Assembly: GCA_000471925.1 (NCBI GenBank)
Contig: CP006667.1
Coordinates: forward strand, 868,001-932,000
Direction: 5' to 3'
DNA length: 64,000 bases
DNA from: Ralstonia pickettii DTP0602
GTDB taxonomy: Bacteria > Pseudomonadota > Gammaproteobacteria > Burkholderiales > Burkholderiaceae
The translations under genes and the position numbers were made by a program. The number at the start of each line of letters is the position of its first letter. The first letter of the stretch is position 1. Under the pieces are notes generated by a model that saw only the letters and a program-made list of their open reading frames with translations, had not been told where the DNA came from and made no database searches. This document shows, piece by piece, positions 19,065 through 28,043 of this stretch.

Positions 19065-19092
19065 CTAGGGAGCAGGACGCCGTCAGCGTCCC

Positions 19093-20115
19093 TCAGCCGC
19101 GTCGGAACAGGTTGCTCAGGAAGTAGAACGGCGCATAGGCCGAAGGCACGGTGGCGTACAGGAACATCCGCAGCCGATGGCCAAGCGTGACCCGGCGCGC
19201 GCCGAACAGTACCTTTAGCCGCGCGAGGTTGTCCGGCGCAGCGAAAACGTCCGCGGTGTACTGTTCGCGCGCAAGCTTGCGCGCCTTGAGCCGGCGCATG
19301 GCGTCGCCGCAGCCGGCACGCTCGGCATCCTCGATGAACTGGAGCGTCTCCGCCAGCGAACTGCGGTTGGTCAGCCGAATGCGCCGCACGAAGTCCGCCG
19401 GGGTGCGCCACTTGCGCTTGCCGGAGGTCCCGCCGCGCCGGTAGTGCACCAGAGGGCGCCTGAGGTTCAGGGCGCCGCCCATCAGCGAAGCGCGCAGCGT
19501 CGTGATCTGGTCCTCGGAAATCATCCCGGGCGCCATCGGGCCAAAACGGTCGAACATGCGCCGCGTCCACGTGTGTGACGCGCCGATTACATGCGGCGGA
19601 TGCGTGGCCCAGTATTCAAACGAATGGTAGGGCTCCAGGTCGCTGTGGCGAATCTGCCCGTGCAGGGCGCCGTCGTAGGCCATATCGACCAGGTCGGTGA
19701 CGATCAGCTCAGGCTTGCGGTCGTGTGATAGCCAGGCCTGGACCACTTCCTTGCAGCGCGAGGGCATCGAATAGTCGTCGCCGGCAGCGACGAAGATCAG
19801 TTCGCCGTGCGACTGGGCCACCAGCTTGCTCAGGTGCGCGCTGATCCCGAGATTGGCGGGATTGCGCAGCAGCGTCACCTTGTGAGGACCGGCATAGCTT
19901 GCCAGCGCCCGTTGCGCGGCCGCATAGGTGCCATCGGTCGACGCATCGTCCGACACGAAGATCTCAAGGGCCGGGTAGTCCTGCGCCAGCGCACCCTCGA
20001 TGGCATGCGCAATGAACGATTCCTGGTTGTAGGTGATCAGCAGCAGCGATACCGGCGGATATTCCTGCACAGGGCGCTGCGCGCTTTGCTCGCCGTTGCC
20101 GGGGGCCAGACTCAT
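19093..20115 (-). CDS. Family 2 glycosyltransferase
   Basis: The 340-residue GT-A enzyme opens with PPVSLLLITYNQESFIAHAI (about residues 21-40), DDASTDGT and VAAGDDYSMP, the last equivalent to the DxD metal site. The C-terminus is basic and amphipathic, with one hydrophobic stretch (LRMFLYATVPSAYAPFYFLS) suggesting membrane contact. It would transfer a sugar from a nucleotide donor in surface polysaccharide synthesis; the sugar is unknown. GGAAGG 8 nt before the ATG at 20115 fixes the start. It is divergent from the O-antigen-ligase-like gene and at the edge of an LPS cluster. Confidence 0.88.
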   Translation of the reverse strand: MSLAPGNGEQSAQRPVQEYPPVSLLLITYNQESFIAHAIEGALAQDYPALEIFVSDDASTDGTYAAAQRALASYAGPHKVTLLRNPANLGISAHLSKLVAQSHGELIFVAAGDDYSMPSRCKEVVQAWLSHDRKPELIVTDLVDMAYDGALHGQIRHSDLEPYHSFEYWATHPPHVIGASHTWTRRMFDRFGPMAPGMISEDQITTLRASLMGGALNLRRPLVHYRRGGTSGKRKWRTPADFVRRIRLTNRSSLAETLQFIEDAERAGCGDAMRRLKARKLAREQYTADVFAAPDNLARLKVLFGARRVTLGHRLRMFLYATVPSAYAPFYFLSNLFRRG

Positions 20116-20218
20116 TTGTAGTACCTTCCTTAAGCAAGGCAGAAAGATACCATGCGGCCATGGGCTCGCCGTCCCGCCGGCGGCGCGGGGTGCGCAGAGG
20201 TACGCTGCCGCGGGTCGG

Positions 20219-20224
20219 TATAAT
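20219..20224 (+). promoter_or_regulatory. -10 element upstream of the waaL-like gene
   Basis: A perfect TATAAT lies 168 bp before the ATG of the O-antigen-ligase-like gene; no convincing -35 is seen. Confidence 0.35.
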
Positions 20225-20392
20225 GCAGGCCATAAATGGTCAGCTCGCCCCCGTACGCCGGAGCATGAGTGCCTGCCTTCCGGTGCCTCTCGCGGCGCGG
20301 CGCCGGTTGCGGTCTGCGCACATATCCGGTGCAAAGGTAACACTGTGTTTCAGTTCGCAAGTGGCGGGCGCTGCTGCGTGAAAGTCCCCTCA

Positions 20393-21643
20393 ATGCAAGT
20401 CAATACGTACGCCGTTCGCGTGGCCGCTGTGGCCGCCGCGCTGTCTCCCAGTCTGATCCTGACGTTACAAGGCGGCACCGGCTATTGCTACTTCCTGGCA
20501 ATGGCTGCTGCCCTGGTATGGCTGGCGGATGCCGAAAACCGGCGCGCTGCCGCCGGCACGCTTTCCGAATACAAGTGGTATGTCGCCGCCATGACGGCCT
20601 ATCCGCTCGTCATCGTGCTGCAGCAGGTGATTCACGGCGAATTTATCGGGCGCGCCCTCGATGCGCCCGCGCGGCTGCTGTTTGTCGCGCCGATCTTCGC
20701 GCTGCTTGCCGCCGTGCCGGCCAAGGACCTGCGCCCGGTCCAGTGGGGGTGCGTCGTCGGTGCCTTCTGTGCCGCAGGCTGGTCCGTCATCAGCATCGTC
20801 GCGCCCGAAAACTGGGTCATCTCCGGCCGTGCCGGCAACCCCTTCACCAACCCGATCCCGTTTGGAGGGACTGCCCTGGTGCTGGGCTTCATGGGCGTCA
20901 TTCCGCTTGGCGATGACACGCGCCGGCCTGGCTGGGAGTGGGCCTTGCGGCTGCTTGGCCTGTTGGCGGGCTGCTATGCTTCTTACGCATCGGGCAGCCG
21001 GGGCTCCTGGATTGCGGTGCCGGTGATGCTGTGGCTGTTTGCCGGGCGCTTCAGCCGAGTGCACCGGCCCACGCCGGTGTGGCGGATCGCCGGCGTGCTG
21101 CTGCTGGCGCTTGGCCTGTCCGGCCTGGCGAGCACGAACGTGGTGCAGCAGCGTTTCCACGAGGCCGTCTCTGACTTCCATCGCATGGCCATGGGCGACG
21201 AGAACAATTCCATCGGGCTGCGCATGCAATTGTGGCGCGCGTCCTGGGAGCTGTTCCAGGAGCATCCGGTGCTGGGGGTGGGCAAGGGCCGGCTGAAGGA
21301 GAGCCTGGAGGTGATGGCGTCGCAGGGCCGGACTGCGGCAGAGATCATTCACCCGCACGCGCACAACGAGGTGTTCTCGACCCTGGCGCAGATGGGCCTG
21401 ATCGGACTTGCGGCCTTGCTGCTGCTGTATGTCGGATCCGCCTACTACTTCTGGAACCATCGGCATTCCAGGGATCCCGATACCGCCAATGCTGCCACCA
21501 TGGGCCTGGTGCTGGTGTTCGGCACCATCGTGTACGGGCTGACCATCGATGTCTTTTCGCTGGTGATGAACACGGCGTTTTTCGCACTGACAAGCGCAAC
21601 GCTGCTGGGCATCATTGCCAACCGCCGCAAGCACTCGGCCTGA
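20393..21643 (+). CDS. O-antigen ligase / Wzy_C-family membrane protein (WaaL-like)
   Basis: The 416-residue polytopic protein has about ten to twelve hydrophobic segments and a large periplasmic loop with MQLWRASWELFQEHPVLGVGKG and HPHAHNEVFSTLAQMGLIG, the hallmark Wzy_C/WaaL segments. WaaL moves O-antigen from undecaprenyl pyrophosphate to lipid A-core; a polymerase role cannot be excluded from sequence. The location beside core glycosyltransferases, msbA and waaC favours a ligase. ATG 20393 and GTG 20378 are both possible; the longer frame to 20033 overlaps the divergent gene and is not coding. Confidence 0.85.
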   Translation: MQVNTYAVRVAAVAAALSPSLILTLQGGTGYCYFLAMAAALVWLADAENRRAAAGTLSEYKWYVAAMTAYPLVIVLQQVIHGEFIGRALDAPARLLFVAPIFALLAAVPAKDLRPVQWGCVVGAFCAAGWSVISIVAPENWVISGRAGNPFTNPIPFGGTALVLGFMGVIPLGDDTRRPGWEWALRLLGLLAGCYASYASGSRGSWIAVPVMLWLFAGRFSRVHRPTPVWRIAGVLLLALGLSGLASTNVVQQRFHEAVSDFHRMAMGDENNSIGLRMQLWRASWELFQEHPVLGVGKGRLKESLEVMASQGRTAAEIIHPHAHNEVFSTLAQMGLIGLAALLLLYVGSAYYFWNHRHSRDPDTANAATMGLVLVFGTIVYGLTIDVFSLVMNTAFFALTSATLLGIIANRRKHSA

Positions 21644-21679
21644 CCCGCCACACCGCGCCCACAGCTGCTGTATCGCGGC

Positions 21680-22732
21680 TCAGCCGGGTGCGGCGCTTAC
21701 CAGCGCCAGCAACGCGTCGACGTGGACGGATGGCTCCGGGTTGTAGCGCAAGGCCTGCAGCGGCATGTGGATGCGGGCCTTGCCCGCCCGGGCCAGCGTT
21801 GCCGCCTGTGCCAGCGCGGCGGTGGCGGCCGCGGCGTCCAGGCGCGAGAAAGTCAGTGCGGCTTCCGGCGCGATCACTTCGAGGCAGGCGATATTGTCCG
21901 CCATGACCACCGGTGTGCCGCACAGCACCGACTCCACGCCCACCAGCCCGAATGGCTCATAGTTCGACGCCAGCACGGTGAAATCCGCGGCTCGGTACAG
22001 GTCGGCCATGTTGTCGCAATAGCCCAGTTCGCGTACGCCGGGCAGCCGCTCGCCCACCGGCCTGCCGGCCACGGCGATGACCGCCCCGCTGCCGCTTGCG
22101 GCCAGTGCCTGCGCCAGCAGCGGCAGGCCTTTGCGGCGATGGTCCGAAGACGGGAACAGGAACACCGGCTCGTCGCCGAAGCCGAACGCCGCGCGCAGGC
22201 GCGCGCGCTGCCCGTCGTCGACCACACCAAAGCGCGCGGTGTCGACCGGCGGGTACAGCAGCGCGAGCTTCGCCTCAGGCACCCCGTAGAGTTCCTTCAG
22301 TTCCTGCGCCATCAGCCGCGAGTGGGCCACCACGCGGCGCGCAGCGGCGTAGTGGCGGCGCTCGAGTTCGATCTGGCGCCGGTCCCAGAAGGTGGCGGCG
22401 CGCCCGGCGGCGAGCAGGTAACCACGGTGTGTGCCGCCGCAGATGGCGAGGTCGGCGCCGACCACGCGGTTGCAACCGATCAGCACGTCGCAATGCTGGT
22501 GGGCGTGGCGCATCCCCCAGGAGAACATGTAGTCGCGCATCTTGCCCGGCAGCCAGCGCACGTGGATGCGGTGCGCATCGACGGCGCCAAGCTCGGGCAG
22601 GCCCTTGTCGAACCGGCGTGCGAACACGGCGGGCCGCTCGCCGCGCGCGATCATGCCCCGCACGAGGTCCATGGCATAGCGTTCGAAACCGCCGCCCCGG
22701 CCAAATCGGTTGCAGGAGATGCCTGTTCTCAT
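21680..22732 (-). CDS. Family 4 glycosyltransferase (WaaG-like)
   Basis: The 350-residue GT-B fold protein starts MRTGISCNRFGRGGGFERYA (acceptor domain). It has RVVAHSRLMAQELKELYGVP near residues 136-155, SSDHRRKGLPLLAQAL as the donor-site basic motif, and ASNYEPFGLVGVESVLCGTPVV, the E-x7-E nucleotide-sugar motif. It resembles LPS core glucosyltransferase I (WaaG). It is transcribed in the same direction as the WaaE-like gene 69 bp upstream. Confidence 0.9.
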   Translation of the reverse strand: MRTGISCNRFGRGGGFERYAMDLVRGMIARGERPAVFARRFDKGLPELGAVDAHRIHVRWLPGKMRDYMFSWGMRHAHQHCDVLIGCNRVVGADLAICGGTHRGYLLAAGRAATFWDRRQIELERRHYAAARRVVAHSRLMAQELKELYGVPEAKLALLYPPVDTARFGVVDDGQRARLRAAFGFGDEPVFLFPSSDHRRKGLPLLAQALAASGSGAVIAVAGRPVGERLPGVRELGYCDNMADLYRAADFTVLASNYEPFGLVGVESVLCGTPVVMADNIACLEVIAPEAALTFSRLDAAAATAALAQAATLARAGKARIHMPLQALRYNPEPSVHVDALLALVSAAPG

Positions 22733-22801
22733 GGGCTTTTGCGATGTGAAGGTGGAGACGGATGCGACATGCCGCGATGGGGCGCGACAGCCGGATGCGC
22801 G

Positions 22802-23563
22802 TCAGCGCGGCAGCTGTTCGGGCTGGCGCTGCAGGTGCCAGAGCTTGAGGTACTTGTAGTAGCTGGCCTGGCCGTTCATCAGTGCCACCCCGAAGCCTTC
22901 GGTGCCGTCGAGGATGCTGCCGCGCAGCAACCATGTGCGCAGGAACGCCCACAGGCCGTGTCCCAGCGCCGCCGCGGGGGTCGAGCGCTTGCCGCTGCGA
23001 AAGGCCTGCATGGCACCCGCAGTGGAGTAGGCCTCGACCTTGCGCAGCACATCCGAATAGTCGCGGTAGCTGTGATGGATCAGCGCCTGCGTGAGCCGGC
23101 CGACGCGGCCGTCGACAGCAAGGTGTTCGTGAACCAGCGCATCGGTGAAGCGTCCCTTGCCCCGACGGAACAGGCGCGTGACATAGTCCGGGTACCATCC
23201 GCCGTGGCGGATAAAGCGGCCGCAGAACTCGGAAAGCCGGGGCATCTCATAGCCGTCATGGTCCTGGCGCGCAACCGCCTGCAGGATTTCGTCGCGCAAG
23301 GCATCGTTGATGCGCTCGTCTGCGTCGAGGCTGAGGATCCAGTCACCCGTGGCGGCGTCAACCGCGCGATTCTTCTGCGGCCCGAAGCCCGGCCAGTCCG
23401 CCGTCTCCACCACGCAAGCACCCATTTCCCGGGCAATTTCGCGTGTGGCGTCCGCGCTCATGCAATCCACTATAATCGCCTCGTCGCACCACTTCACGCT
23501 TTCCAGGCAGGCCCGGATGTTATGCGCCTCATTGCGGGTAATGATGACAGCGGAAATCCTCAT
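22802..23563 (-). CDS. Family 2 glycosyltransferase (WaaE/KdtX-like)
   Basis: The 253-residue enzyme reads MRISAVIITRNEAHNIRACL.. with IVDCMSADATREIA, the metal-binding ILSLDADERI (about residue 85-94) and ..KNRAVDAATGDW. This set is characteristic of WaaE/LgtF-type enzymes, which add glucose to heptose I of the LPS inner core in some bacteria. The start at 23563 gives the family N-terminus; the open extension to 23608 is unsupported. Confidence 0.9.
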   Translation of the reverse strand: MRISAVIITRNEAHNIRACLESVKWCDEAIIVDCMSADATREIAREMGACVVETADWPGFGPQKNRAVDAATGDWILSLDADERINDALRDEILQAVARQDHDGYEMPRLSEFCGRFIRHGGWYPDYVTRLFRRGKGRFTDALVHEHLAVDGRVGRLTQALIHHSYRDYSDVLRKVEAYSTAGAMQAFRSGKRSTPAAALGHGLWAFLRTWLLRGSILDGTEGFGVALMNGQASYYKYLKLWHLQRQPEQLPR

Positions 23564-23690
23564 AGGCGGATAGCGTGGTGCGGCGGGGCATAGACCGGGA
23601 GCCCGCATTGTACCTTGTGTGACCCCGGGGTTTCGCGCCGGCCGCGCCAGGCGCGCGCCCGCCTGTTTCAGTTTTCCTGAGGAATCGTTC

Positions 23691-25448
23691 TTGTCCAGTC
23701 AAATGGCATCAGAGTCGCAGTCCATGGCGCGGCGGCTCTGGTCTTACCTGCGCCCCGAGCTTCGCGTCTTTGTCGGCGCCATCCTTGCGATGGCGGTGGT
23801 CGCGGGCAGCGAAGGGGTGATCCCCAAGGTCGTCAATGACCTGCTCGACAAAGGCTTCGGTGGCGGCTACGCCGGCACGCTGTGGCATGTGCCCGCCATC
23901 CTGACCGGCGTGGCGCTGATCCGGGGTGTGGCGCAGTTTGCTTCCGGCTACCTGCTGAACCTGATCTCGAACCGCGTGCTGCTGAAGATGCGCATGCAGA
24001 TGTTCGAGCGCCTGTTGCATGCGCCCGCGGGGTTCTTCCACCGCAATACCGCGGCATCGCTGATCAATGCGGTGATCTTCGAGGTCAACCAGGTGCTGCA
24101 GATCCTGACCAGCGTGTTCATCACGCTGGTGCGTGACTCGCTGACTGTGGTGGCACTGCTGATCTACCTGTTCTATACGAACTGGCGCCTGACGCTGATC
24201 GTCGCGGTGATCCTGCCGGTGATCGGCTACCTGATGTCCAAGATCAACCGCAGGCTGCGCAAACTCAATCGCGATCACCAGACCTACACCAACAACGCGG
24301 CCTATGTCGTGGAAGAGGCGGTGGGCGGCTTCAAGGTGGTCAAGCTGCACGGCGGCGAGTCGTATGAGCTGTCGCGCTTCCGCATCGTGGCCGAGCGGCT
24401 GAAGAACTACTCGATGCGCATGGCGGTGGCCGGCGGGCTGAACCAGCCGGTCACGGCCTTCCTGGCCGCGCTGGCGCTGTCGGTCATCATCACCATTGCG
24501 ATGGTGCAGGCACAGGGCAACCAGACCACGGTGGGCGGCTTCACCGGCTTCGTGATGGCGATGCTGCTGCTGATCTCGCCGCTCAAGCACCTGACCGACA
24601 TCAACCAGCCGCTGACGCGGGGCATCACCGCGGCCGAGATGATCTTCCGGCTGATCGACGAGCCGGTCGAGCCGCAGCACGGCGGCAAGCCGCTGGGCCG
24701 CGCCCGTGGCGAACTGGCGTTGGAGAACGTCGGCTTCCGCTATGGCGAGGCGCCGCGCGCTGCGCTGGACGGCATCAACCTGCGCGTCAGCCCGGGCGAG
24801 GTGGTGGCGCTGGTGGGCCCGTCGGGCAGCGGCAAGACCACGCTGGTCAACCTGGTGCCGCGCTTCTTCGATCCCACCGACGGGCAGATCCTGCTGGACG
24901 GCATGCCGCTGCCCGAGCTGGCGCTGAAGGACCTGCGCAATCAGATCGCCTTCGTCAGCCAGGACGTGGTGCTGTTCAACGACACCGTGGCCGCCAATGT
25001 GGCGTATGGTGCGCAGTCCGAAGGCGAGATCGACATGGCGCGCGTCGAGCGCGCGCTGGCGGCCGCCTACCTGACCGAGACCGTCAAGGGCTTGCCGGAG
25101 GGTGTCAACACCAATATCGGCGACAACGGCATGAAGCTGTCCGGCGGCCAGCGCCAGCGTCTGGCGATTGCCCGCGCGCTGTACAAGGATGCGCCGATCC
25201 TGATCCTGGACGAGGCCACTTCGGCGCTGGATTCGGAATCTGAGCGCCAGGTGCAGGCAGCGCTGGAAGAACTGATGAAGGGCCGGACCACGCTGGTGAT
25301 CGCGCACCGGCTGTCGACCATCGAGAACGCCGACCGCATTGCCGTGCTGGACCACGGCCGGCTGGCGGAGCAGGGCACGCACGAGCAACTGCTGGCAGCC
25401 AACGGCCTCTATGCCGGGCTGCACCGGATCCAGTTCGCGACCCAGTAA
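23691..25448 (+). CDS. msbA: Lipid A export ABC transporter MsbA
   Basis: An ABC half-transporter with a six-helix membrane domain (about residues 1-310) and a nucleotide-binding domain with Walker A GPSGSGKT, signature LSGGQRQR, Walker B ILILDEAT and the H-loop AHRLS. It flips lipid A-core across the inner membrane as a homodimer. GAGGA lies 7 nt before the TTG at 23691 but 19 nt before the ATG at 23703, so a TTG start is preferred. A terminator separates it from the convergent waaC, another LPS gene. Confidence 0.95.
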   Translation: MSSQMASESQSMARRLWSYLRPELRVFVGAILAMAVVAGSEGVIPKVVNDLLDKGFGGGYAGTLWHVPAILTGVALIRGVAQFASGYLLNLISNRVLLKMRMQMFERLLHAPAGFFHRNTAASLINAVIFEVNQVLQILTSVFITLVRDSLTVVALLIYLFYTNWRLTLIVAVILPVIGYLMSKINRRLRKLNRDHQTYTNNAAYVVEEAVGGFKVVKLHGGESYELSRFRIVAERLKNYSMRMAVAGGLNQPVTAFLAALALSVIITIAMVQAQGNQTTVGGFTGFVMAMLLLISPLKHLTDINQPLTRGITAAEMIFRLIDEPVEPQHGGKPLGRARGELALENVGFRYGEAPRAALDGINLRVSPGEVVALVGPSGSGKTTLVNLVPRFFDPTDGQILLDGMPLPELALKDLRNQIAFVSQDVVLFNDTVAANVAYGAQSEGEIDMARVERALAAAYLTETVKGLPEGVNTNIGDNGMKLSGGQRQRLAIARALYKDAPILILDEATSALDSESERQVQAALEELMKGRTTLVIAHRLSTIENADRIAVLDHGRLAEQGTHEQLLAANGLYAGLHRIQFATQ

Positions 25449-25465
25449 GCCATTGCAGCAGCTCC

Positions 25466-25508
25466 AATGAAGAAGGCCGGCACATCTGTGCCGGCCTTCT
25501 TCATTTCG
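25466..25508. terminator. Bidirectional terminator between msbA and waaC
   Basis: A perfect 18-bp stem (25466-25483 with 25488-25505, loop ATCT) is flanked by A- and T-rich ends and can terminate both convergent genes. Confidence 0.9.
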
Positions 25509-25509
25509 C

Positions 25510-26496
25510 TCAGTTCTGCGAAGCCACGGGCGGCTGCACGGACATGACTTCGTCGATGGCGGCCAGCACTTCGGCCCGCGTCGGCACGTCCCCGTGGCCG
25601 CCCAGCGACACTGCGCGTCCCGGCGCAGTGACACCATACAGGTGGCGCGAGGTGGTCGTGAACAGGATCACGGTCGGGCGGCGCAGCGCGTCGGCGATAT
25701 GCACGAAGCCGGTATCCATGCCGACCACCAGCGAGGCTTGGCCCACCATCTGCGCCACGCCGGTGATGCTCAGCCGCGGCATCACTTCGGCACCGGGCAC
25801 GCTGGCGGCGATGGTCTCGGCCTCCTTGCGCTCGGCCTCATTGCCCCACGGCACCAGCACACGTAACCCGCGCGCGGAGATCGCGCTGCCCACGTTGATC
25901 CAGTCGGCTACTGGCCACTTCTTCTCTTCGCTCGAGGTGGCATGGAACAGCATCGCATACGGCCCCTTGGCGGCCGGCGCCGGCGTGTCCCCGGGCATCT
26001 CGAGCCCGTAGTCCATTTCTTTTGTGAGTTCGTAGCCGAAGGCGCGGCTTACGGCGCGGCGCATCCGCTGCCGTGCGCAATCTTCTTCGATATACGGCTG
26101 AAACACATGGTTGTAGGCAAAGCGCGCGCCGCTCTCGCCCAGTTCTTCCACGGGGTAGCCATAGCGATGCCGCGTACGGGCCAGGAACGAGACGATGGCG
26201 CTCTTGTAGACGCCGTGGACGTCGAGCACGGCATCGTATTTCTCGCGGCGCAACTCGCGCAGCGCGCTGAAGATCGCGCGCAAGCCTGCCCAGTTGCGCA
26301 ACTTCTTGAAGCCGCGCAGCGGCGCGGCGATCACCCGGTCGATATTCGGGTTCCAGCGCGGCACATCGGCACAATAGGAGTCGGCAATCCAGTCGATCTT
26401 CACGCCGGGAAAAGCCCGCTGCAGGTCCGCGACCAGCGGCTGGGTGAAAACCATGTCGCCCAGGGATGTCAGCTTGACGATGAGAATGCGTTTCAT
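25510..26496 (-). CDS. waaC: LPS heptosyltransferase I
   Basis: The 328-residue GT9 protein starts MKRILIVKLTSLGDMVFTQP, the typical heptosyltransferase I start, and retains the C-terminal donor-site region VVGMDTGFVHIADALRRPTVILF. It adds the first L-glycero-D-manno-heptose to Kdo2-lipid A. It is convergent with msbA, which exports the finished core-lipid A. Confidence 0.95.
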   Translation of the reverse strand: MKRILIVKLTSLGDMVFTQPLVADLQRAFPGVKIDWIADSYCADVPRWNPNIDRVIAAPLRGFKKLRNWAGLRAIFSALRELRREKYDAVLDVHGVYKSAIVSFLARTRHRYGYPVEELGESGARFAYNHVFQPYIEEDCARQRMRRAVSRAFGYELTKEMDYGLEMPGDTPAPAAKGPYAMLFHATSSEEKKWPVADWINVGSAISARGLRVLVPWGNEAERKEAETIAASVPGAEVMPRLSITGVAQMVGQASLVVGMDTGFVHIADALRRPTVILFTTTSRHLYGVTAPGRAVSLGGHGDVPTRAEVLAAIDEVMSVQPPVASQN

Positions 26497-26682
26497 CGGG
26501 AAGAGTATGGCGGCTCGGAAGGGGCGCTCGCCTTGTTCAGAAGGTGCGTAGTATGCCTGATCCGGTGGACATCAGTACGTGCGATCCATGCGCAACATGG
26601 CCGGCGCCGAACCCGCGCCGATCCGTTAGTATCTGAAGCAGAAGAACACCATGTGACAGACGCACAACTACAGGAGACCACC

Positions 26683-27273
26683 ATGCCCGACCCGGCATTC
26701 CCCATCAGCCGCTACCCCGTCCCGGCCGTCGCCAACCTGCCCGACGACATCCGCGCCCGCATCCTCGAAGTCCAGGAAAAAGCCGGCTTCGTCCCCAACG
26801 TCTTCCTCGCGCTGGCGCACCGCCCGGATGAATTCCGCGCCTTCTTCGCCTATCACGACGCGCTGATGCTCAAGGAGGGCGGGCTGACCAAGGGCGAGCG
26901 CGAGATGATCGTGGTGGCGACCTCGGGCGCCAACCAGTGCCTGTATTGCGTGGTGGCGCATGGCGCGATCCTGCGCATCTACGAGAAGAAGCCGCTGGTG
27001 GCCGACCAGGTGGCGGTGAACTACCTGAAGGCGGACATCCCGCCGCGCCAGCGCGCGATGCTCGACTTTGCGATGAAGGTGTGTAAGGCGTCGCATGAAG
27101 TCGACGAGGCGGACTTTGCGGCGCTGCGCGAGCACGGCTTCTCTGACGAGGACGCCTGGGACATCGCCGCCATCACCGCGTTCTTCGGCCTGTCGAACCG
27201 GATGGCCAACTCCATCAGCATGCGCCCGAACGACGAGTTCTACCTGATGGGGCGGGTGCCGAAAGCGAAATAG
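26683..27273 (+). CDS. AhpD-like peroxidase-related protein (CMD family)
   Basis: The 196-residue protein has a carboxymuconolactone-decarboxylase fold with the redox motif CLYCVVAHG (CxxC near residue 86) and belongs to the group named peroxidase-related or YciW-like. It probably reduces peroxides or acts as a thiol redox partner; this is family-level inference. CAGGAGACCACC precedes the ATG. Longer upstream frames lie antisense to waaC and are ignored. Confidence 0.85.
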   Translation: MPDPAFPISRYPVPAVANLPDDIRARILEVQEKAGFVPNVFLALAHRPDEFRAFFAYHDALMLKEGGLTKGEREMIVVATSGANQCLYCVVAHGAILRIYEKKPLVADQVAVNYLKADIPPRQRAMLDFAMKVCKASHEVDEADFAALREHGFSDEDAWDIAAITAFFGLSNRMANSISMRPNDEFYLMGRVPKAK

Positions 27274-27294
27274 CGCGCCGTTTGCCGTGACGGC

Positions 27295-27816
27295 TCAGCG
27301 TATCTCGGCGCATTTCCCATTGTTGGGATCGAACAGCACCGGCCACGCCTGCTCATAGATGCCGGGCGTGCAGTGCTTCTCGCAGCGGGCATGGGCCAGC
27401 GTCACGCGGCGCGGGTCCTGCCACACCAGCAGCTTGCACTGGCTGCCGTCGATGGCTTGCAGTTCGATGTGGGGCGTGTCGGCGACCTGGCGGAAGTCGG
27501 CCAGGTTGAATTCGCAACTGCCGCGCCGCGACACCCACAGCTTCCACTTCAGCGCCCGCACTTCGTTGCCCCTGACATCCATCTGCGCATCTTCGCGGAA
27601 GCCGTCTTCCTCGGTGCGCTTGCAGGTGGCGACGATATTGATGGTCTTTTGCGCGATCGGGGTGGCACGCGGCGCCTTCTTGGGTGGCGGCGCTTCGGCG
27701 ATCACTGCGGGCGGCAGTGAGGGTGGGCTGGGGCGTCTTGCAATAACAGGAAACTCGATGCAGCCAGCAAGCAGCAGGACGGCCAGCAGACAGGCCCCAT
27801 GGTTCGTGGCGTTCAT
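27295..27816 (-). CDS. Putative lipoprotein, unknown function
   Basis: The 173-residue product has a lipoprotein signal (MNATNHGACLLAVLLLAGC, lipobox LLAG-C at residue 19), a proline-rich linker (PSPPSLPPAVIAEAPPPKKAP) and a C-terminal domain with five further cysteines that may pair in disulfides. AGGAGGAGTCCGGC precedes the ATG and fixes the start. It is probably anchored to the outer membrane facing the periplasm. I do not recognise the family. Confidence 0.75.
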   Translation of the reverse strand: MNATNHGACLLAVLLLAGCIEFPVIARRPSPPSLPPAVIAEAPPPKKAPRATPIAQKTINIVATCKRTEEDGFREDAQMDVRGNEVRALKWKLWVSRRGSCEFNLADFRQVADTPHIELQAIDGSQCKLLVWQDPRRVTLAHARCEKHCTPGIYEQAWPVLFDPNNGKCAEIR

Positions 27817-28043
27817 GCCGGACTCCTCCTCGCCGACCGGCGCAGCCGTGTCCCGCTGTGTCACACCGGGACGCTGCGCGCCGGGCGCGGCATCGGTCAC
27901 GATGCCGCTGACTTCCCTCGCTTAGTTATAGCGGATCGAAGCGCGAACAGGAGGAAGAGGGAGCTAGGGCGACTACCGAGGCGGGAAGGCATGCGAACCG
28001 GCAGCGCTTGCCGGCGGCCGCGCAGCCCCTTCTCCATCTGGCT

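Noticed and set aside
20033..20392. N-terminal extension of the O-antigen-ligase-like gene
   Set aside because: It overlaps the divergent glycosyltransferase start and its own TATAAT element and has no membrane-protein character.
23709..25637. 642-codon minus-strand frame over msbA
   Set aside because: Antisense shadow of a complete ABC transporter gene.
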